Positions 9,586 to 21,059 of a stretch of 64,000 nt of DNA are shown piece by piece. Made by a program: the position numbers and the translations under genes. Below the pieces are notes generated by a model. That model searched no databases. It was not told the origin of the DNA and saw only the letters and a list, made by a program, of their open reading frames with translations. The first letter of the stretch is position 1. Every line of letters starts with the position of its first letter. This DNA comes from Cryptomeria japonica (Eukaryota; Streptophyta; Pinopsida; Cupressales; Cupressaceae). The stretch is from assembly GCF_030272615.1 (NCBI RefSeq), contig NC_081414.1:312060164-312124163 (forward strand), in the 5' to 3' direction.

Positions 9586-11600
9586 ATGGCCAAGCAAAAA
9601 TCCTCTTTTGTGAAAGTACCAATGTTTGATGGCAATAGTTATGCTTTTTGGAGCAGAAGAATGAAAACCTATTTATCCTCCTTAGGTTGTGATGCTTGGA
9701 TGTCAGTTAAAAATGGGTATAGCATTACTCAAACTCCTCCTACTAACCCTGATGCTAAAGGGGAATATGAGTACAATGCCAAAATCAAGCATGCCATCCT
9801 AAGTGGGTTGACTGATATGGAGTTTGTCAAAGTCATGCACTATAAGTCTACAAAAGAAACATGGGATAAATTGCAAAGAATCTATGAAAGTGATGTGAAA
9901 GTGAAGGAAGCTAAGATGCAAAATATTAGAAATTAGTTTGAAGGACTAGAGATGAGAGAAGAAAAAAAAATTGTTGATTATCTACTAAGAGTGGATGAAA
10001 TAGTCAAAGTTGTAAGAGGGCTTGGTGAGAATTTTGCAGATGATGTTATAGTTAAGAAGGTGTTGAGATCACTAAAAACAATTTATGACACACATGTTTT
10101 TGTCATCGAGGAAGCTAAGGACTTGAAAAAAAAATTCATTAATGAACTATTTGGTTCATTGTTAGATTATGAGATGAGGACTATAAGTGTTGAATCATCC
10201 AAGAGAGAGGCTACCTTCAACACAGTTAAGAAAGGGAAGAAAGTGGCAACATTGTTGATGAAGAAGATCCTAACACTACTGAAGCAAACTTTGTAAGAAA
10301 GTTGAAGAAAGGATCCGAAAAATATAAAGGTAAGTTGCCATTTAAGTGTTTGAATTGTGGAAAGATAGGACAGTTTTCCGCTAAGTGTCCTTATGAGAAG
10401 AAGGAAAATAATTATGAGGAAAGTGTCAAAGATAAAGGTAAAAAGTTTTATAAACATAAGAGAAGATATGTTCAAAAGAAGAGAAGTCTTTTCACCATAG
10501 ATAGTGATGTCTCAGATGATGAGAGTGAGTCAACTAAGGATTATAGTGAAGATGAAAAATAAACTAATCTATTCATGGCTCAAGAGGTCCTACATGAGAA
10601 GCAAACATCAAAGAGTAAAAGCGGAGCTCAATCCAAAAATCTAAATTCACATGATACTAATGAGGAAGATGAAGTTGATGTTGAAGGTGACCTTGAAGGA
10701 GAGCTAATATGTGCTCTTGAAGAAATTGATAGATTAAAGAAAGACATGCCAAATACAAGAACTTGGCCATAAAGGAATGAAATCAATTGAGCAAAAGATT
10801 TTAAGAATCTAATCATAACATCATCACCTTGAGAACTCAGTTAGAAGAAGCCAAAAGGATCAGTGAGGTGGTGAAGTTATATATTGATGCAAAAGAAAAG
10901 GAGTGTCAAAAGCTAGTAGGAGAAGTCCTAACTCTAAGGAAAGAGCTTGAGAAATGCATGGATGATCTCAAGCTGAGATTGAAGTGTGAAAGCAACACCA
11001 ATGCCTTAAATGACATTCTCAATAAGACAAAGAAGAATAAAGATAATCATGGTCTAGGATATGAACAAGGAGATATCTCTAAGGCAAAAGAAACTCCTAA
11101 GAAGAAGATAGATTTGAACTCCTCTACCGATAATAAAGAGATAGTCAATGATGCTTCAAAGGAAAAGAATAATACCTGAAAAGAGAAGATGGAGCACAAA
11201 GATGATGGTTTGACAAGAGTCAAAGACACAAGAAGAAGGTTCAAAAGACCTCCTGTTGAAAGAAGATCAATGTGGAATAACCCTCATTTCAACAATTGGT
11301 ATGTAACTTAGCTCTTTGGTTATTGTTATAGGTGTAACGTTTATGGTCATAAATTTTCATATTGTAAAAACTTCAATAGGATAGCCTTGGATTTCATAAG
11401 CAAAAATATTTGTTTTCCCTTAAGAAATATGGACATAGTTTGTTACAATTGAAATAGGCTAGGTCATAAAAGTTTTGAGTCTAGAGGAAGAAAAAAATAG
11501 TCTAGTAGAAACTTCTCCACCCCCTTGTTCAATAAGAGCATAGTGTGCTACAATTGCAACAATTTTGGCCACATTGTCGAACATAAGTTGTCAAACAAGA
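9586..11600 (+). pseudogene. C2 Copia gag with several zinc knuckles
   Basis: The ATG at 9586 opens a Copia Gag: a DUF4219-like start (VPMFDGNSYAFWSRRMKTYL) and a UBN2 region (TKETWDKLQRIYESDVKVKEAK), with a stop at about 9934 and continued homology at 9952 (REEKKIVDYLLRVDEIVK). A first knuckle is CLNCGKIGQFSAKC near 10346, with Gln in place of the zinc-binding His. An acidic and Lys-rich stretch with coiled-coil character follows (about 10575-11180). Three more knuckle-like motifs lie at 11324 (CYRCNVYGHKFSYC, intact spacing), 11441 (broken by a stop) and 11546 (CYNCNNFGHIVEHK, last Cys lost). There are multiple stops and frameshifts, so the gene is inactive. Confidence 0.85.
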
Positions 11601-11619
11601 AAATAAAGTAGATGTTGCT

Positions 11620-14600
11620 CCTTTGAACATATCTAAATCAAAAGCTGAAACAGAGAAGAAGAAGGAGATCAAACAAGTTTGGAAAGAAAAAGATAAAGAG
11701 AAGAATGAGTCAAACTTTCTAGTTCAAATGACACTACATTCCAAAAAGAAAAATCTTTTGATGATTGACAATGGTTCTTCAAATCATATGTCAGGAGACA
11801 AAAATAAGTTTACAAAACTTGAAGACTGGAATGGTTGTTCATAAAAATCCTCCATCAAGATAAAAAGCAAAGGAACTTTAAGAATAGATGGAAAGTTACT
11901 TACACACGATGTATACTATGTGGAAGGGTTGAAACACAACTTGCTTAGTGTTAGTTAGATGTGTGACAACCACTACAAGTTCACTTTTGATTCTAAAGGT
12001 TGTGAAATTAGAAAAGAAAAGAGTGGAAGGCTTGTGGTTGAAGGTAAAAGGACTAATGGAAATGTATACAATATGAAAGAGTGTTATGGGTCATAATGCA
12101 TGATGGGGTAGTGGATGAAAGTTGGTTATGACAGAGAAGGTTAGGTCACATAAATTTTGGTAATCTTGTCAATTTAAGTTCAAAAGGATATGTGAGACAC
12201 TTTCCTCTGATTACCAAACCTGCAAACACTATTTGTGATGAGTGTCAAAAAGGCAAGCAAACTAGGGTAATCTTCAAGACAAAGGAATACTCAACCACAA
12301 GATCATTAGAACTAGTACAGACATATTTGTGTGGTCCTACTAGGACAAGAGTGCTAAATGTAGAGAAATACTTCATGTTGTTAATAGATGATTACTCAAG
12401 GATGACTTGGGTAACTTTCTTACAAGAGAAGTCACAAGCATTTAAAAGGTTTAAGATTTTTAGAAAAATGGTTTAGATCTGACCGGGGAGGAGAATTCAC
12501 TTCAAATGAGTTTGAAGAATACCATGAACTACATGGGATCAAAAGACAATACTCTGCTACTAGAACACCTCAATAGAATGGTGTTGTGGAGAGAAAGAAC
12601 ACGACAGACAAAGAAATGGAAAGGACACTGCTAAATGAACCAAATCAACTTGATGTCTATTTGAAGGAGGTTGTCCATACAACAGTCTACACTTTTAATA
12701 GGGATCATCTAAGAGTGAATAGCAAAAGGACACCATATGAGTTGTGGTTTGGCAAGAAACCCTATGTCAAGTACTTTAAAGTCTTTGGAAGTAACTGTTT
12801 TATTAGAAGAGATGGGGATGGTATAGGAAGTTTTGATGCAAGGTGTGATGAAGACATAATTTTTTGGGCTACAAAACTCATAGCAATACAAATGTTTCAA
12901 CAAACGCTCAAAAAGGCTGTTGAAAGTGTCAATATAAGGATTGATGAAGACTTGCAAAAATCAAAGATAAATTTTGGAAATCAGATTGAGGAACCATGTT
13001 ATGAAAATGAAGAAGTCACTTAGAAGCCCCCAAATAGGTATGTGCAGAAAAATCACCCCGAAGATCCGATCATAAGTAACATGGATGAGGGTGTGCAAAC
13101 AAGGAAAAAACACGCAAGGAACATTGAACAAGTCATTTTTTGTCTCTTGACTAAAATGGAACCAAAGAACTACAATGAGGCCAACAAGAGTAAAGACAGG
13201 GTAAAGGCTATGTAGGAAGAACTTTAGTAGATAGAGAAGAATAAAAATTGGGATTTGGTACCGAGGTCGGCTGATAAAAATGTTATTGGCACAAAGTGGA
13301 TCTATAACAATAAAGTAAATGAATATGGTAAGGTGAATAGAAACAAAGCTAGACTTGTGTGCAAAGGATAATCACAAGTAGAGGGCATAGGCTTTGAAGA
13401 AACATTTTCCCTTGTTGCTAGACTTGAGGCCATTAGGATGTTCTTAGCTTTTTCAACTTACAAGGGTTATAAAGCTTACCAAATGGATGTAAAATCTATG
13501 TTCCTAAATGGCAGCCTTGAGGAAGAAGTATACATTGAACAACATGAAGGGTTTCAATCATCTAAGAAAGGAGATTTTGTGTGCAAACTAAGGAAAGCAC
13601 TATATGGTTTAAAACAAGCACCTAGAGCATGGTACTCTAGACTAGATAAGTACCTACATAGGCAAGGCTTCAAGAAGGGATGTGCTAACAATAATTTATA
13701 CATTAAAGATGAAGGTAATATCATGATTATAGTTGTTGTTTATGTAGATGATATTATCTTTGCTAGGAATAAAGATAGTTTGTGCAAGGACTTTGCTGAT
13801 CAAATGCAACTAGAGTTTAAAATGTCAATGTTAGGAAAGTTGTCCTACTTTCTTGGTTTGCAAATATCCCAATTGAGGAAAGGCATATTTATTTCACAAA
13901 CCAAGTATGCAAAGGATATGTTTAAAAGGTTTAATATAATCTTGCTATTACACCCATGGTGATCAGATACAAGTTGAGAAAATTTGATGAGTCACCTGAA
14001 GTTGATCAGACCATGTATAAATCAATGATTGGAAGATTATTGTATCTAACTGCCTCTAGGCTAGACATTGTGCAAGTAGTGTGCATGGTAGCTAGATTTA
14101 AATCTACTCCAAGGCAATCTCATGTCAATATAGTTAGAAGAATATTTAGATATTTGCAAGGTACTTTGGACTATGGTTTGTGGTATCCTAAGAATGATGA
14201 ATTTACCTTGAAAGCCTTCACATATGTGAATTGAGCAAGTTGTGTTAATGATAGGAAGAGCATCAATGTCGGAGCTCTCTTCCTTGGTGGCAGGTTAGTT
14301 TCATGGCATAGTAAGAAGAAGGAATCCATATCTTTATCTACTATTGAGGTTGAGTACATAGCAGGTGTTTCATGTTGCACACAAGGTCTATGGATGAAAC
14401 AAACACTCATGGATATTCAGGTAGAATACTCATACCCCATTTCCATTATGTGCGACAACCCAAGTGCAATTAATATCTCAAAGAACCCTATCATGCACTC
14501 AAGAACCAAGCACATAGCCATTAAGTATCATTTCTTGAGGGAAAAAGTGGTTGAAAAGGAAGTTAAGCTTGAATATGTGAGTATTGGTGAGCAAGTAGAA

Positions 14601-14696
14601 GATGTTTTCACAAAGCCACTACCCAAGGATGCATTTGAATACCTGAGACTAAGGTGGGAGTTCTCCCTCCCTCTTTATGCAATTAAATGCATATAG
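11620..14696 (+). pseudogene. C2 pol: protease, integrase, reverse transcriptase, RNase H
   Basis: The protease motif is MIDNGSSNHMSG (about 11761), where the usual Asp-Ser-Gly is Asp-Asn-Gly. The pre-integrase zinc region includes ICDECQKGKQTRV (about 12231). The integrase core includes LLIDDYSRMTWVTFL (about 12378), RGGEFTSNEFEEYH and GVVERKN. The reverse transcriptase runs about 13225-13970, with [39 protein letters not shown] and the catalytic YVDDIIFA at about 13741. RNase H runs about 14210-14650, with IMCDNPSAINISKNPIMHSR and VFTKPLPKD. There are at least ten stops or frameshifts, for example near 11843, 12474, 12573, 13021, 13369 and 14232. The domain order (integrase before reverse transcriptase) is diagnostic of Copia. 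Confidence 0.92.
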
Positions 14697-14894
14697 AGGC
14701 CTTTGGTTCAGGGGAAGTTCATTGTTTGAATAGTATACTCCCTAAACTGGATTGTACTCCAAGGAAGATGGAGCATAGAGATTATAGGACACAAGGGGAG
14801 AAAGGGAGCTCGTAAGTGAAAAAAAATTATCCTTTGCCATTGTTGTAGAAGGGGGAGAAGATGACTTTGGTTGACATCAATGCAAAAGGAAAAA

Positions 14895-15432
14895 TTGGTT
14901 TATTATTGATGTCAACACAATGAATGGATGACAAGATCATGCATGTCAAGATGAAGCAAATTGACAAAGACGATGCAAAAAATAGATTTGAACAAATAGC
15001 AAAGAGGATGAAGGCTTTCAACCTGGTAAAAAAGACAGATAGAGTGCTTAAATGGATAGACCTATGCATGTAATGGTTTTGACAATTTATCCCACATTGG
15101 CGGTATCGTTGCAATCTATGGTGTTCATATTAACGGGGATGTATTGTTTACTTGAGAAATAGCTTACGGGGTTTTTTTTTTGGACATTGTCATGCAAAAA
15201 TGGACGGTCGAGATGCATAAGAAAAGTCATCATAATTTGTGTTTAAAATGCAACCGTTGATCTGCATCTGCACATGAAATGGATGGCCAAGATCAAAAGA
15301 AGCCTATTTCTTGCCTTACGTCTTTATCGCAACCCCGCAAATTGAAAGACAACCACCATAAAGACACCTAGGGTACAGTGAGAAAAGGGACTCCGGCCTC
15401 ACAAACCAAAAAATGGCCACCGCCTAGACACC
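14895..15432 (+). repeat. C2 3' LTR, part A
   Basis: Aligns with the start of the 5' LTR (ATTGATGTCAA, ATGGATGACAAGATCATGCA, CTTAAATGGATAGACCT). The purine tract just upstream (14881-14894) is degraded; an AAGGGGGAGAAG tract survives near 14849. The left end is approximate because TGTTGG has decayed. Part A ends where G3 is inserted. Confidence 0.85.
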
Positions 15433-16249
15433 TGATGATGTAGGAGCATCCTTGGTCGATGAGCAATCTTGCATCAACCAAAAATATTTCCTTTCAGTTT
15501 TGTTCTTGTTTAGTTCTTTGTGTAGTTTTTATGTGTTCTTACTGGCTGGTACTAGTAGTTGCTTGTTCTTCGTGGTAGATCTTATTTTTTTCCAGATGGT
15601 TTCATGTGCTTGATTCCATATTTTTAGTTCATTTGGGTTCTTTTTCGGTCAGTTATCGCTTTTGGTTGACTGTTTCTGGGTTTCGGGACAGTTCTTGTGC
15701 TTACTGATTGGTTTTCCTTCATTACCGACGTGACTCTTGGCATATGGATCCATCTTGGGTCTTATCTAATGTTGTATGGCATGTGGTTGACCTTCCTGCT
15801 GAACCACATCACTTGGTTGTTATTTTTTGGAAAGATTTCTTAAATCTTAGAGTCGGCCTAATTACACGTTTCATTTTCCTGCATTGGTGAATGTAATCTT
15901 ATGAGGTCAACTTGGATATGTTCTGGTGGGTATAAATATGATATTATGTAATCATTTGTAAGGAAGAGAAAGTAGAACTTAGAATAAGGATTGAGATTCA
16001 CATGTGATCCGGTTGATTCTTAGAGTCCCGATTGGATTGTATATGGCTTGAAGCCTGCATGTAACCGGTCAATTACCGGATGTTCTTTGATGATAATATG
16101 ATGATTACCGAATGATTTCCGGAAGTTCTAAGGCCTTAATATGATCTGTTTATGTGAATTTGTTATGTTTTCTTATTGTTTTTGTTGTGTCTCTTGCTGC
16201 ATAAGTCGGTTGACTCTTTTGAGGGTTTTTATTGGTTATGGTTGCATCA
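15433..16249 (+). repeat. G3 5' LTR
   Basis: Begins TGATGATGTAGGAGCATCC and ends GGTTGCATCA, giving short inverted ends TGATG/CATCA. The whole stretch aligns with 18362-19172. A short reading frame (MDPSWV...) is conserved in both LTRs, but it is best explained by simple LTR duplication. Confidence 0.85.
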
Positions 16250-16251
16250 AG

Positions 16252-16266
16252 TGGTATCAGAGTTGG
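16252..16266 (+). other. G3 primer-binding site
   Basis: TGGTATCAGAGTTGG directly follows the LTR. Its first eleven bases match the complement of the initiator-Met tRNA 3' end. Confidence 0.75.
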
Positions 16267-16268
16267 TT

Positions 16269-18060
16269 ATGGACTGGCTAGTGGAAGAATCATTTGCGAA
16301 CGTTGAGGCATTCTTTGAAGTGGACAGATCATCAATTAGAGGCAAGTTGCACGTGTGTTCAATAGATCATCGAGGGGAGGCAATTGAAACCGGTAGTCAG
16401 ATCGCCGAGTTGAGGCAGTTCATCGGAGTGGAAGAAGAGATGTCACCGAGGAGGACAAACCCCCGAAGGGTAGAGCAGATGATGTAAGACTTCAAGAATG
16501 AAGTAAGGAATGAAATTCGAAATGCTTTGGCTGGTTTGCGAAGAAACCCTGATTCTGAGGACGAATATGAGGAAGCTAGTGAAGAGCTTGAGGAAGCTGA
16601 AGGACCGTAAGATGAAAGAGAGGAAATATTCTTGAGAGAAGTGGCGCAAGTGAGTAAAGTTCATAAAGTTGAGGTCTCAAACTTTTTCGGAATGTTGAAC
16701 TCGGAGGATCTGATCGATTGGATCAGAGAATTGGAGGACTACTTTGAGTTTGAGGATGTCAAGGACCTGCAGAGAGTCTGGTTGGCACAAACCAAGTTGA
16801 AAGGGCATGTTTCCTTGTGGTGGAAAGAATTGCAGAAAGACAAAGCAGAGAATGGTGAATTGAAGATTGCCCAGTGGAGACAAATGGTTGCAAGATTGAA
16901 GGCCAAGTTCATATCGGGAGACTATGAATTGGAACTGTTCAAGAAGTTGCAGAACCTAAAACAGAGAAACATGACTGTGAAGGAATATACTGAGGAATTA
17001 TACAAGGTGGTGATCAGATCTAGACATAGAGAGATGGACAGAGAAAAGGTGGCAAGGTACATCAATGGACTTGCTTTTAACATTCAAGATGAGATGAGTA
17101 TGTTGAAGGTTTCCATAGTTGAAGAAGCTTACCAATATGCTTTGAAGGTTGAGGAGAAGGTGAGAAGAAGACAACCAAATAAGGGAAAGGATAAATTCAA
17201 GATGAATGACAGTATAAAGAAACTGGTTGAAGAAGAGGATTCAAAACCTAAGTGGAGTAAAGAACCGGAATAGAAGACACTGAGGAAAGGTAGCAGCAAT
17301 GCCGGTAGAGAATTTCCTGGCAAATGTTTCAAGTGTGGAGAAACCGAACATAGATCCTATGAATGTAAACAAGGGATGGCAAGAAGTTGTGTGGCAAGTG
17401 AAGAACTGGATGGTATCGGATCTGACTATGCACCTGAGCAAGGAGAATCCCTTATTTTAAGGAGAAAGGATATCGGATCTACTCAGAGGAAGAGTCTTTT
17501 CCGAACTGTATGCAAATTAAGTGGTAAGTGTTGCAACGTCATTGTAGATAGTGGAAGTATTGATAATTTGGTATCTGAGGAGATGGTTGTGAAGCTTGGG
17601 TTGAAGAGGCTTAAGCATCCTTATCCTTATGAGGTAAGATGGTTACAAGATTATCAGAAGATAGAGATAAAGGAGCAGTGTTTGGTGAGTTTCAATATTG
17701 GGCCTTTCAGAGATGAATTTTTATATGATGTTGTATCTATGAGTGTTTGTCATGTCTTGTTGGGAAAGCCTTGGTAGTATGATAAAGGAGTTATTTATGA
17801 CTATAGGAGAAACCTAGTTACTATTGAAAAGGATGGACACAAGTTCACATTGATTTCTTTGAAGGAGAAAGAGAAAGAGGTGAAGAGTCTGAGTCTTAGG
17901 AAAAGTTGTAGTACTAAGAAACCAGTGATAGGGGCTATACCGGGAGGTTTCAAAGAACTGATTGCAAAGGTTATATCGGAGGTTTTGAAGAAAGATCTGA
18001 TAGAGTCAGTCACAGAGGTTATACTGGAGGATGACATGAGCTTGTAGAAGGATCTCACAG
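16269..18060 (+). pseudogene. G3 Ty3-type gag and protease
   Basis: A frame opening with ATG at 16269 (MDWLVEESFANVEAFF) runs through an acidic region with stops at about 16485 and 16608. It then enters a Retrotrans_gag fold at about 16632-17160 (WIRELEDYFEFEDVKD, LKGHVSLWWKELQKDK, VKEYTEELYKVVIRSRH). After a stop at about 17272 there is a CCHC knuckle (CFKCGETEHRSYEC, about 17330). The retropepsin follows, with the catalytic motif VDSGSIDNLVS at about 17545 and HVLLGKPW at about 17752. Gag and protease would assemble and mature the particle. Five or more stops show it is dead, though much of the protein is legible, suggesting moderate age. Confidence 0.88.
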
Positions 18061-18361
18061 TTGAACTTGATGGTTAAGAGGAATCGATCAACGAGGAGCT
18101 TATGGTGACAAATCAGATGAAGTCTTGTGGCAGAACCTAATCAAACTTATAGAAACAGAGATAATGTGTAGATCTGAAGCAAAGAAAGAGAAACAAAGGG
18201 AGTCAGAGGTTAGAGAAGTTGGTTGAGGCACTGGAAGAGCTAAAATAGAGGTTGGCAGATAAGGAAGATGTTTGGATCAGACTTGAGCATGAGATCTTCA
18301 TTCTAAATCCTTTTAGATGTTCATGAGTTGCCTCTCATGGAAGATTTTTTTCTACCTAGGT
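18061..18361 (+). other. G3 post-protease remnant and purine tract region
   Basis: This short stretch links the protease region to the 3' LTR. It contains a Lys/Glu-rich fragment (EKLVEALEELK, then ADKEDVWIRLEHEIF) that may be the pol C-terminus. Nothing resembling reverse transcriptase, RNase H or integrase is present, so a deletion of about 2.5-3 kb is inferred. Confidence 0.65.
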
Positions 18362-19172
18362 TGTATGACGAAGGAGCATCCTTGATCGATGAGCAATCTT
18401 GCATCAACCAAAAATATTTCCTTTCAGTTTTGTTCTTGTTTAGTTCTTTGTGCAGTTTTTCTGTGTTCTTACCGGTTGGTACTAGTAGTTGCTTGTTCTT
18501 CATGGAAAAACTTATTTTCGGTTTCTAGATGGTTGTGCTTGATTCCATATTTTCAGTTCATTTGGGTTCTTTTCTGGTCAATTGTCGCTTTTGGTTGATT
18601 GTTTCTGGGTTTCGGGATAGTTCTTGTGCTTACCAGTTGGTTTTCCTTCATTACCAGCGTGATTGTTGGTGTATGGATCCATCTTGGGTCATGTTCAATG
18701 TTTCGTGGCGTGTGGCCGACCTTCCTGTTGAGCTACATCACTTGGTTGTTATTTTTGATAAAGATTTCTTAAATATTAGGGCTGACCTAATTACATGTTT
18801 CATTTTCCTGCATTGGTGAATGTAATCTTATGAGGTCGACTTGGATATGTTCGGGTGGGTATAAATATGATATTATGTAATCGTTTGTAAGGAAGAGAAA
18901 GTAGAACTTAGAATAAGGATTGAGATTCACATGTTGTGATCCAGTTGATTCTTAGAGTCCCATTTGGATTGTATTTGGTTTGAAGCCTGCATGCAACCGA
19001 TTAATTACCGAATGTTCTTTGATGATAATATGATGATTGGCGTAAGTTCTAAGGCCTTAATATGATTTGTTTATGTGAATTCGTTATGATTTCTTACCGC
19101 TTTCGTTGTGTCTATCTTGCTACATAAGATGGTTGACTCTTTTGAGGGTTTTTATTGGTTATAGCTGCATCA
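18362..19172 (+). repeat. G3 3' LTR
   Basis: Begins TGTATGACGAAGGAGCATCC and ends ATAGCTGCATCA. It aligns throughout with 15433-16249, with scattered substitutions and small indels. Confidence 0.85.
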
Positions 19173-20040
19173 CCTAGGGTACACTGAGAAAAGGGACCAC
19201 AGCCCCACAAACCGAAAAGTGACCACTGCCAAGGCACTTGTTGGATGTGGGAAAAGGTCGCCACAGGCTCGTCGATGAGCGATAACCCTCAATCAAGACA
19301 TTTGCGGTATTGTGGGAAGAGAACATCACCTAAGGGCCCCACTGAGGAAGATTCTTTACACATGAACCAATCAGGTTGCACAAAAGGATGTTAGGTCTCG
19401 CATGTCCACCTTGTAAGCTGAAAGTGTGCAGGCACCCAAGAATGTGGAACTCACTACTAATTGAGATATCATGAACTGCATCTTACCAAGTGTCTGAGTG
19501 ACGATGTGGGTGATAAAGTATGAGAAAAGTGTGAACTCGCTACTCATTGAGATAGCTTTCTACATCTCACCAAGTGTCTGAGTGACAACGTGGCAGATGA
19601 AGTGTGAATGCCCAAGGTAATGACTCGCTACTCGATAAGATATCTTTATGCGTCTCTCCGAGAGTTCGAGTAATTATAAGAAGGCAACATTGAAGAGACA
19701 AGTTAATGACACATCGACTGCATAAAGAAAAAGTGTAAGAAGGTTATGTCGACAAGACATTCATGGGTCTCATTGATTGGTCAATGAAGTGGTGAAGTGC
19801 ATTATCATCGAAGAGACATCGCTTGTCGAAGAGAGTTTCTTTTTGTCTATTCGATCAGCTTTAAGGAAGAATGAATTAATGTTGATAGAGAACTGTTGCA
19901 TGAGAATACCCAAAATGGTTGTTGGATGTCTGATCAAATATGATCACAGAGATTGGAAACAAAAGAAGGAAAGGATGTAATTAATGTTGATGACTGCTAG
20001 ACTATAGAATAGAGAAGATCAAATGTGTTAGTGGCTCGAC
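19173..20040 (+). repeat. C2 3' LTR, part B
   Basis: Resumes with CCTAGGGTACACTGAG, collinear with the U3 arrays and following region of the C2 5' LTR (about 7720-8625). It ends GTGTTAGTGGCTCGAC, where C4 is inserted. Confidence 0.85.
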
Positions 20041-20935
20041 TGTTGGGAAAAATGGTGTCTCAACCTTGCATTTATGTGAGGTTACTATTTATAGTAAGTT
20101 TTCATTTGAGCACGAAATAGTGCGAAACTCTCCCTGAAGCTTCTAGTTGGCTAGATAAGCATTCTGGTAAAGTTTCGTCACAAGGTCACAGCTAGTTTTG
20201 AAGATATTAAAGTTTTCGTCTTGGAGGGGTGCAATAAAATATTTAAACTTAATTTTGGGGACTTTAGAGGCTCCGAAATGCCCTGAAAAGTGGTCGTAAC
20301 CGGCTTCGCCGGTTACGAGGTGATAGAGCACTTCGCGAGCTTTCCGGCGCTTCAAACGGTTCGTCAATCGGACACCCGGTTCTCAAGTTATGGCCTCCGG
20401 AAGTTTGTACTCCTGAAATAGGAAAAATAATTTGTATCGAATACATAAATGAGCTGTAAAAAGGGAGCGACACGTGTTGATGTGTGCTTTAACATGTCAT
20501 AGGGCATCTAGAAGGGAGATAAGGTCGGCTACATCTTATTGGGTGGTTTTAGCCCATGGTTTTGTAATACCGTTTGACGGTTTCTTGTATTGTATCTCCT
20601 ATTTATGAGGTGTGTGAGATAGAGGTTGTGTGTAAGAGTCTTATGGCTATTGAGTTGCCTCTGAATCTCTGATTAGTGGTACTCCTGCGAAGAGCTTGCT
20701 CTGCAAGTATTTTGTAATCTATTTTTGATTGCTGAATAAAATATTGAGCTGCTTTTGGAGGGTGGGGTTTTTCTCCCGAAAGGGTTTTCCCCACGTAAAT
20801 CATTGTGTTGTGGTATGAATGCTATTATATCTATTTCTATTTTCTATAACTGTTGTAATGATCTGAAAAAGTTTTGCATTACCCTCCTCTCAAGGTTAGT
20901 GTAGGAAGTTGTTTCCGCTACTTAACTTCCTTACA
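20041..20935 (+). repeat. C4 5' LTR (complete)
   Basis: Starts TGTTGGGAAAAATGG and ends CTTCCTTACA, with TGT/ACA ends. It contains AATAAAATATTGAG near 20734 (poly(A) signal) and the phrase GGGTTTTTCTCCCGAAAGGG near 20765 that is typical of the R/U5 part of plant LTRs. A 10-bp-stem hairpin lies at 20295-20317. Confidence 0.95.
20295..20317 (+). other. Hairpin in C4 5' LTR, loop TTC
   Basis: A perfect 10-bp inverted repeat (CGTAACCGGC / GCCGGTTACG) has the 3-nt loop TTC. In the 3' LTR copy the loop is the reverse complement, GAA. Confidence 0.95.
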
Positions 20936-20937
20936 AG

Positions 20938-20955
20938 TGGTATCAGAGCTTGATC
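20938..20955 (+). other. C4 primer-binding site
   Basis: TGGTATCAGAGCTTGATC begins 2 nt after the LTR end. Its first 12 bases are the exact initiator-Met tRNA complement. Confidence 0.92.
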
Positions 20956-21059
20956 ACCTTTGGTTTCAATTGTGGGCAGTTGGGTTTTTTGAACTAATCC
21001 AGATTTGAGTGGGAGCTTGTGCAGAAGACACTTTTTGATCTTGTTGCAGGAATATTCAG

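Larger units (their letters stand above)
15433..19172 (+). mobile_element. Ty3 element G3, pol-deleted, nested in C2 3' LTR
   Basis: Two LTRs of about 0.8 kb, roughly 90% identical by eye, flank a 2.1 kb interior. The interior has a primer site (TGGTATCAGAGTTGG, 16252), Gag with a zinc knuckle and an aspartic protease. Reverse transcriptase, RNase H and integrase are absent: only about 300 bp separates the post-protease region from the 3' LTR. The insertion lies in the U3 tandem array of C2, and C2 LTR sequence resumes at 19173. The element ends and target duplication are uncertain: bases on either side are ACACC and CCTAG, or ACACC and TCACC if the LTR ends at TGCA. Confidence 0.85.

Noticed and set aside
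15708-15890. Short ORF (MVFLHYRRDSWHMDPSWV...) conserved in both G3 LTRs
   Set aside because: The LTRs are copies of one another, so conservation is automatic. The frame is short, differs between copies, and has no recognisable domain.
16260-16270. Starting G3 gag at the ATG at 16440 instead of 16269
   Set aside because: The frame is already open from 16269, just after the primer site, and the upstream part reads as protein, so the earlier start is preferred.
20143-20473. Minus-strand ORFs in the C4 LTRs (for example MTNRLKRRKAREVLYHL)
   Set aside because: Shadows within near-identical LTRs. They change with the hairpin flip and show no family similarity.
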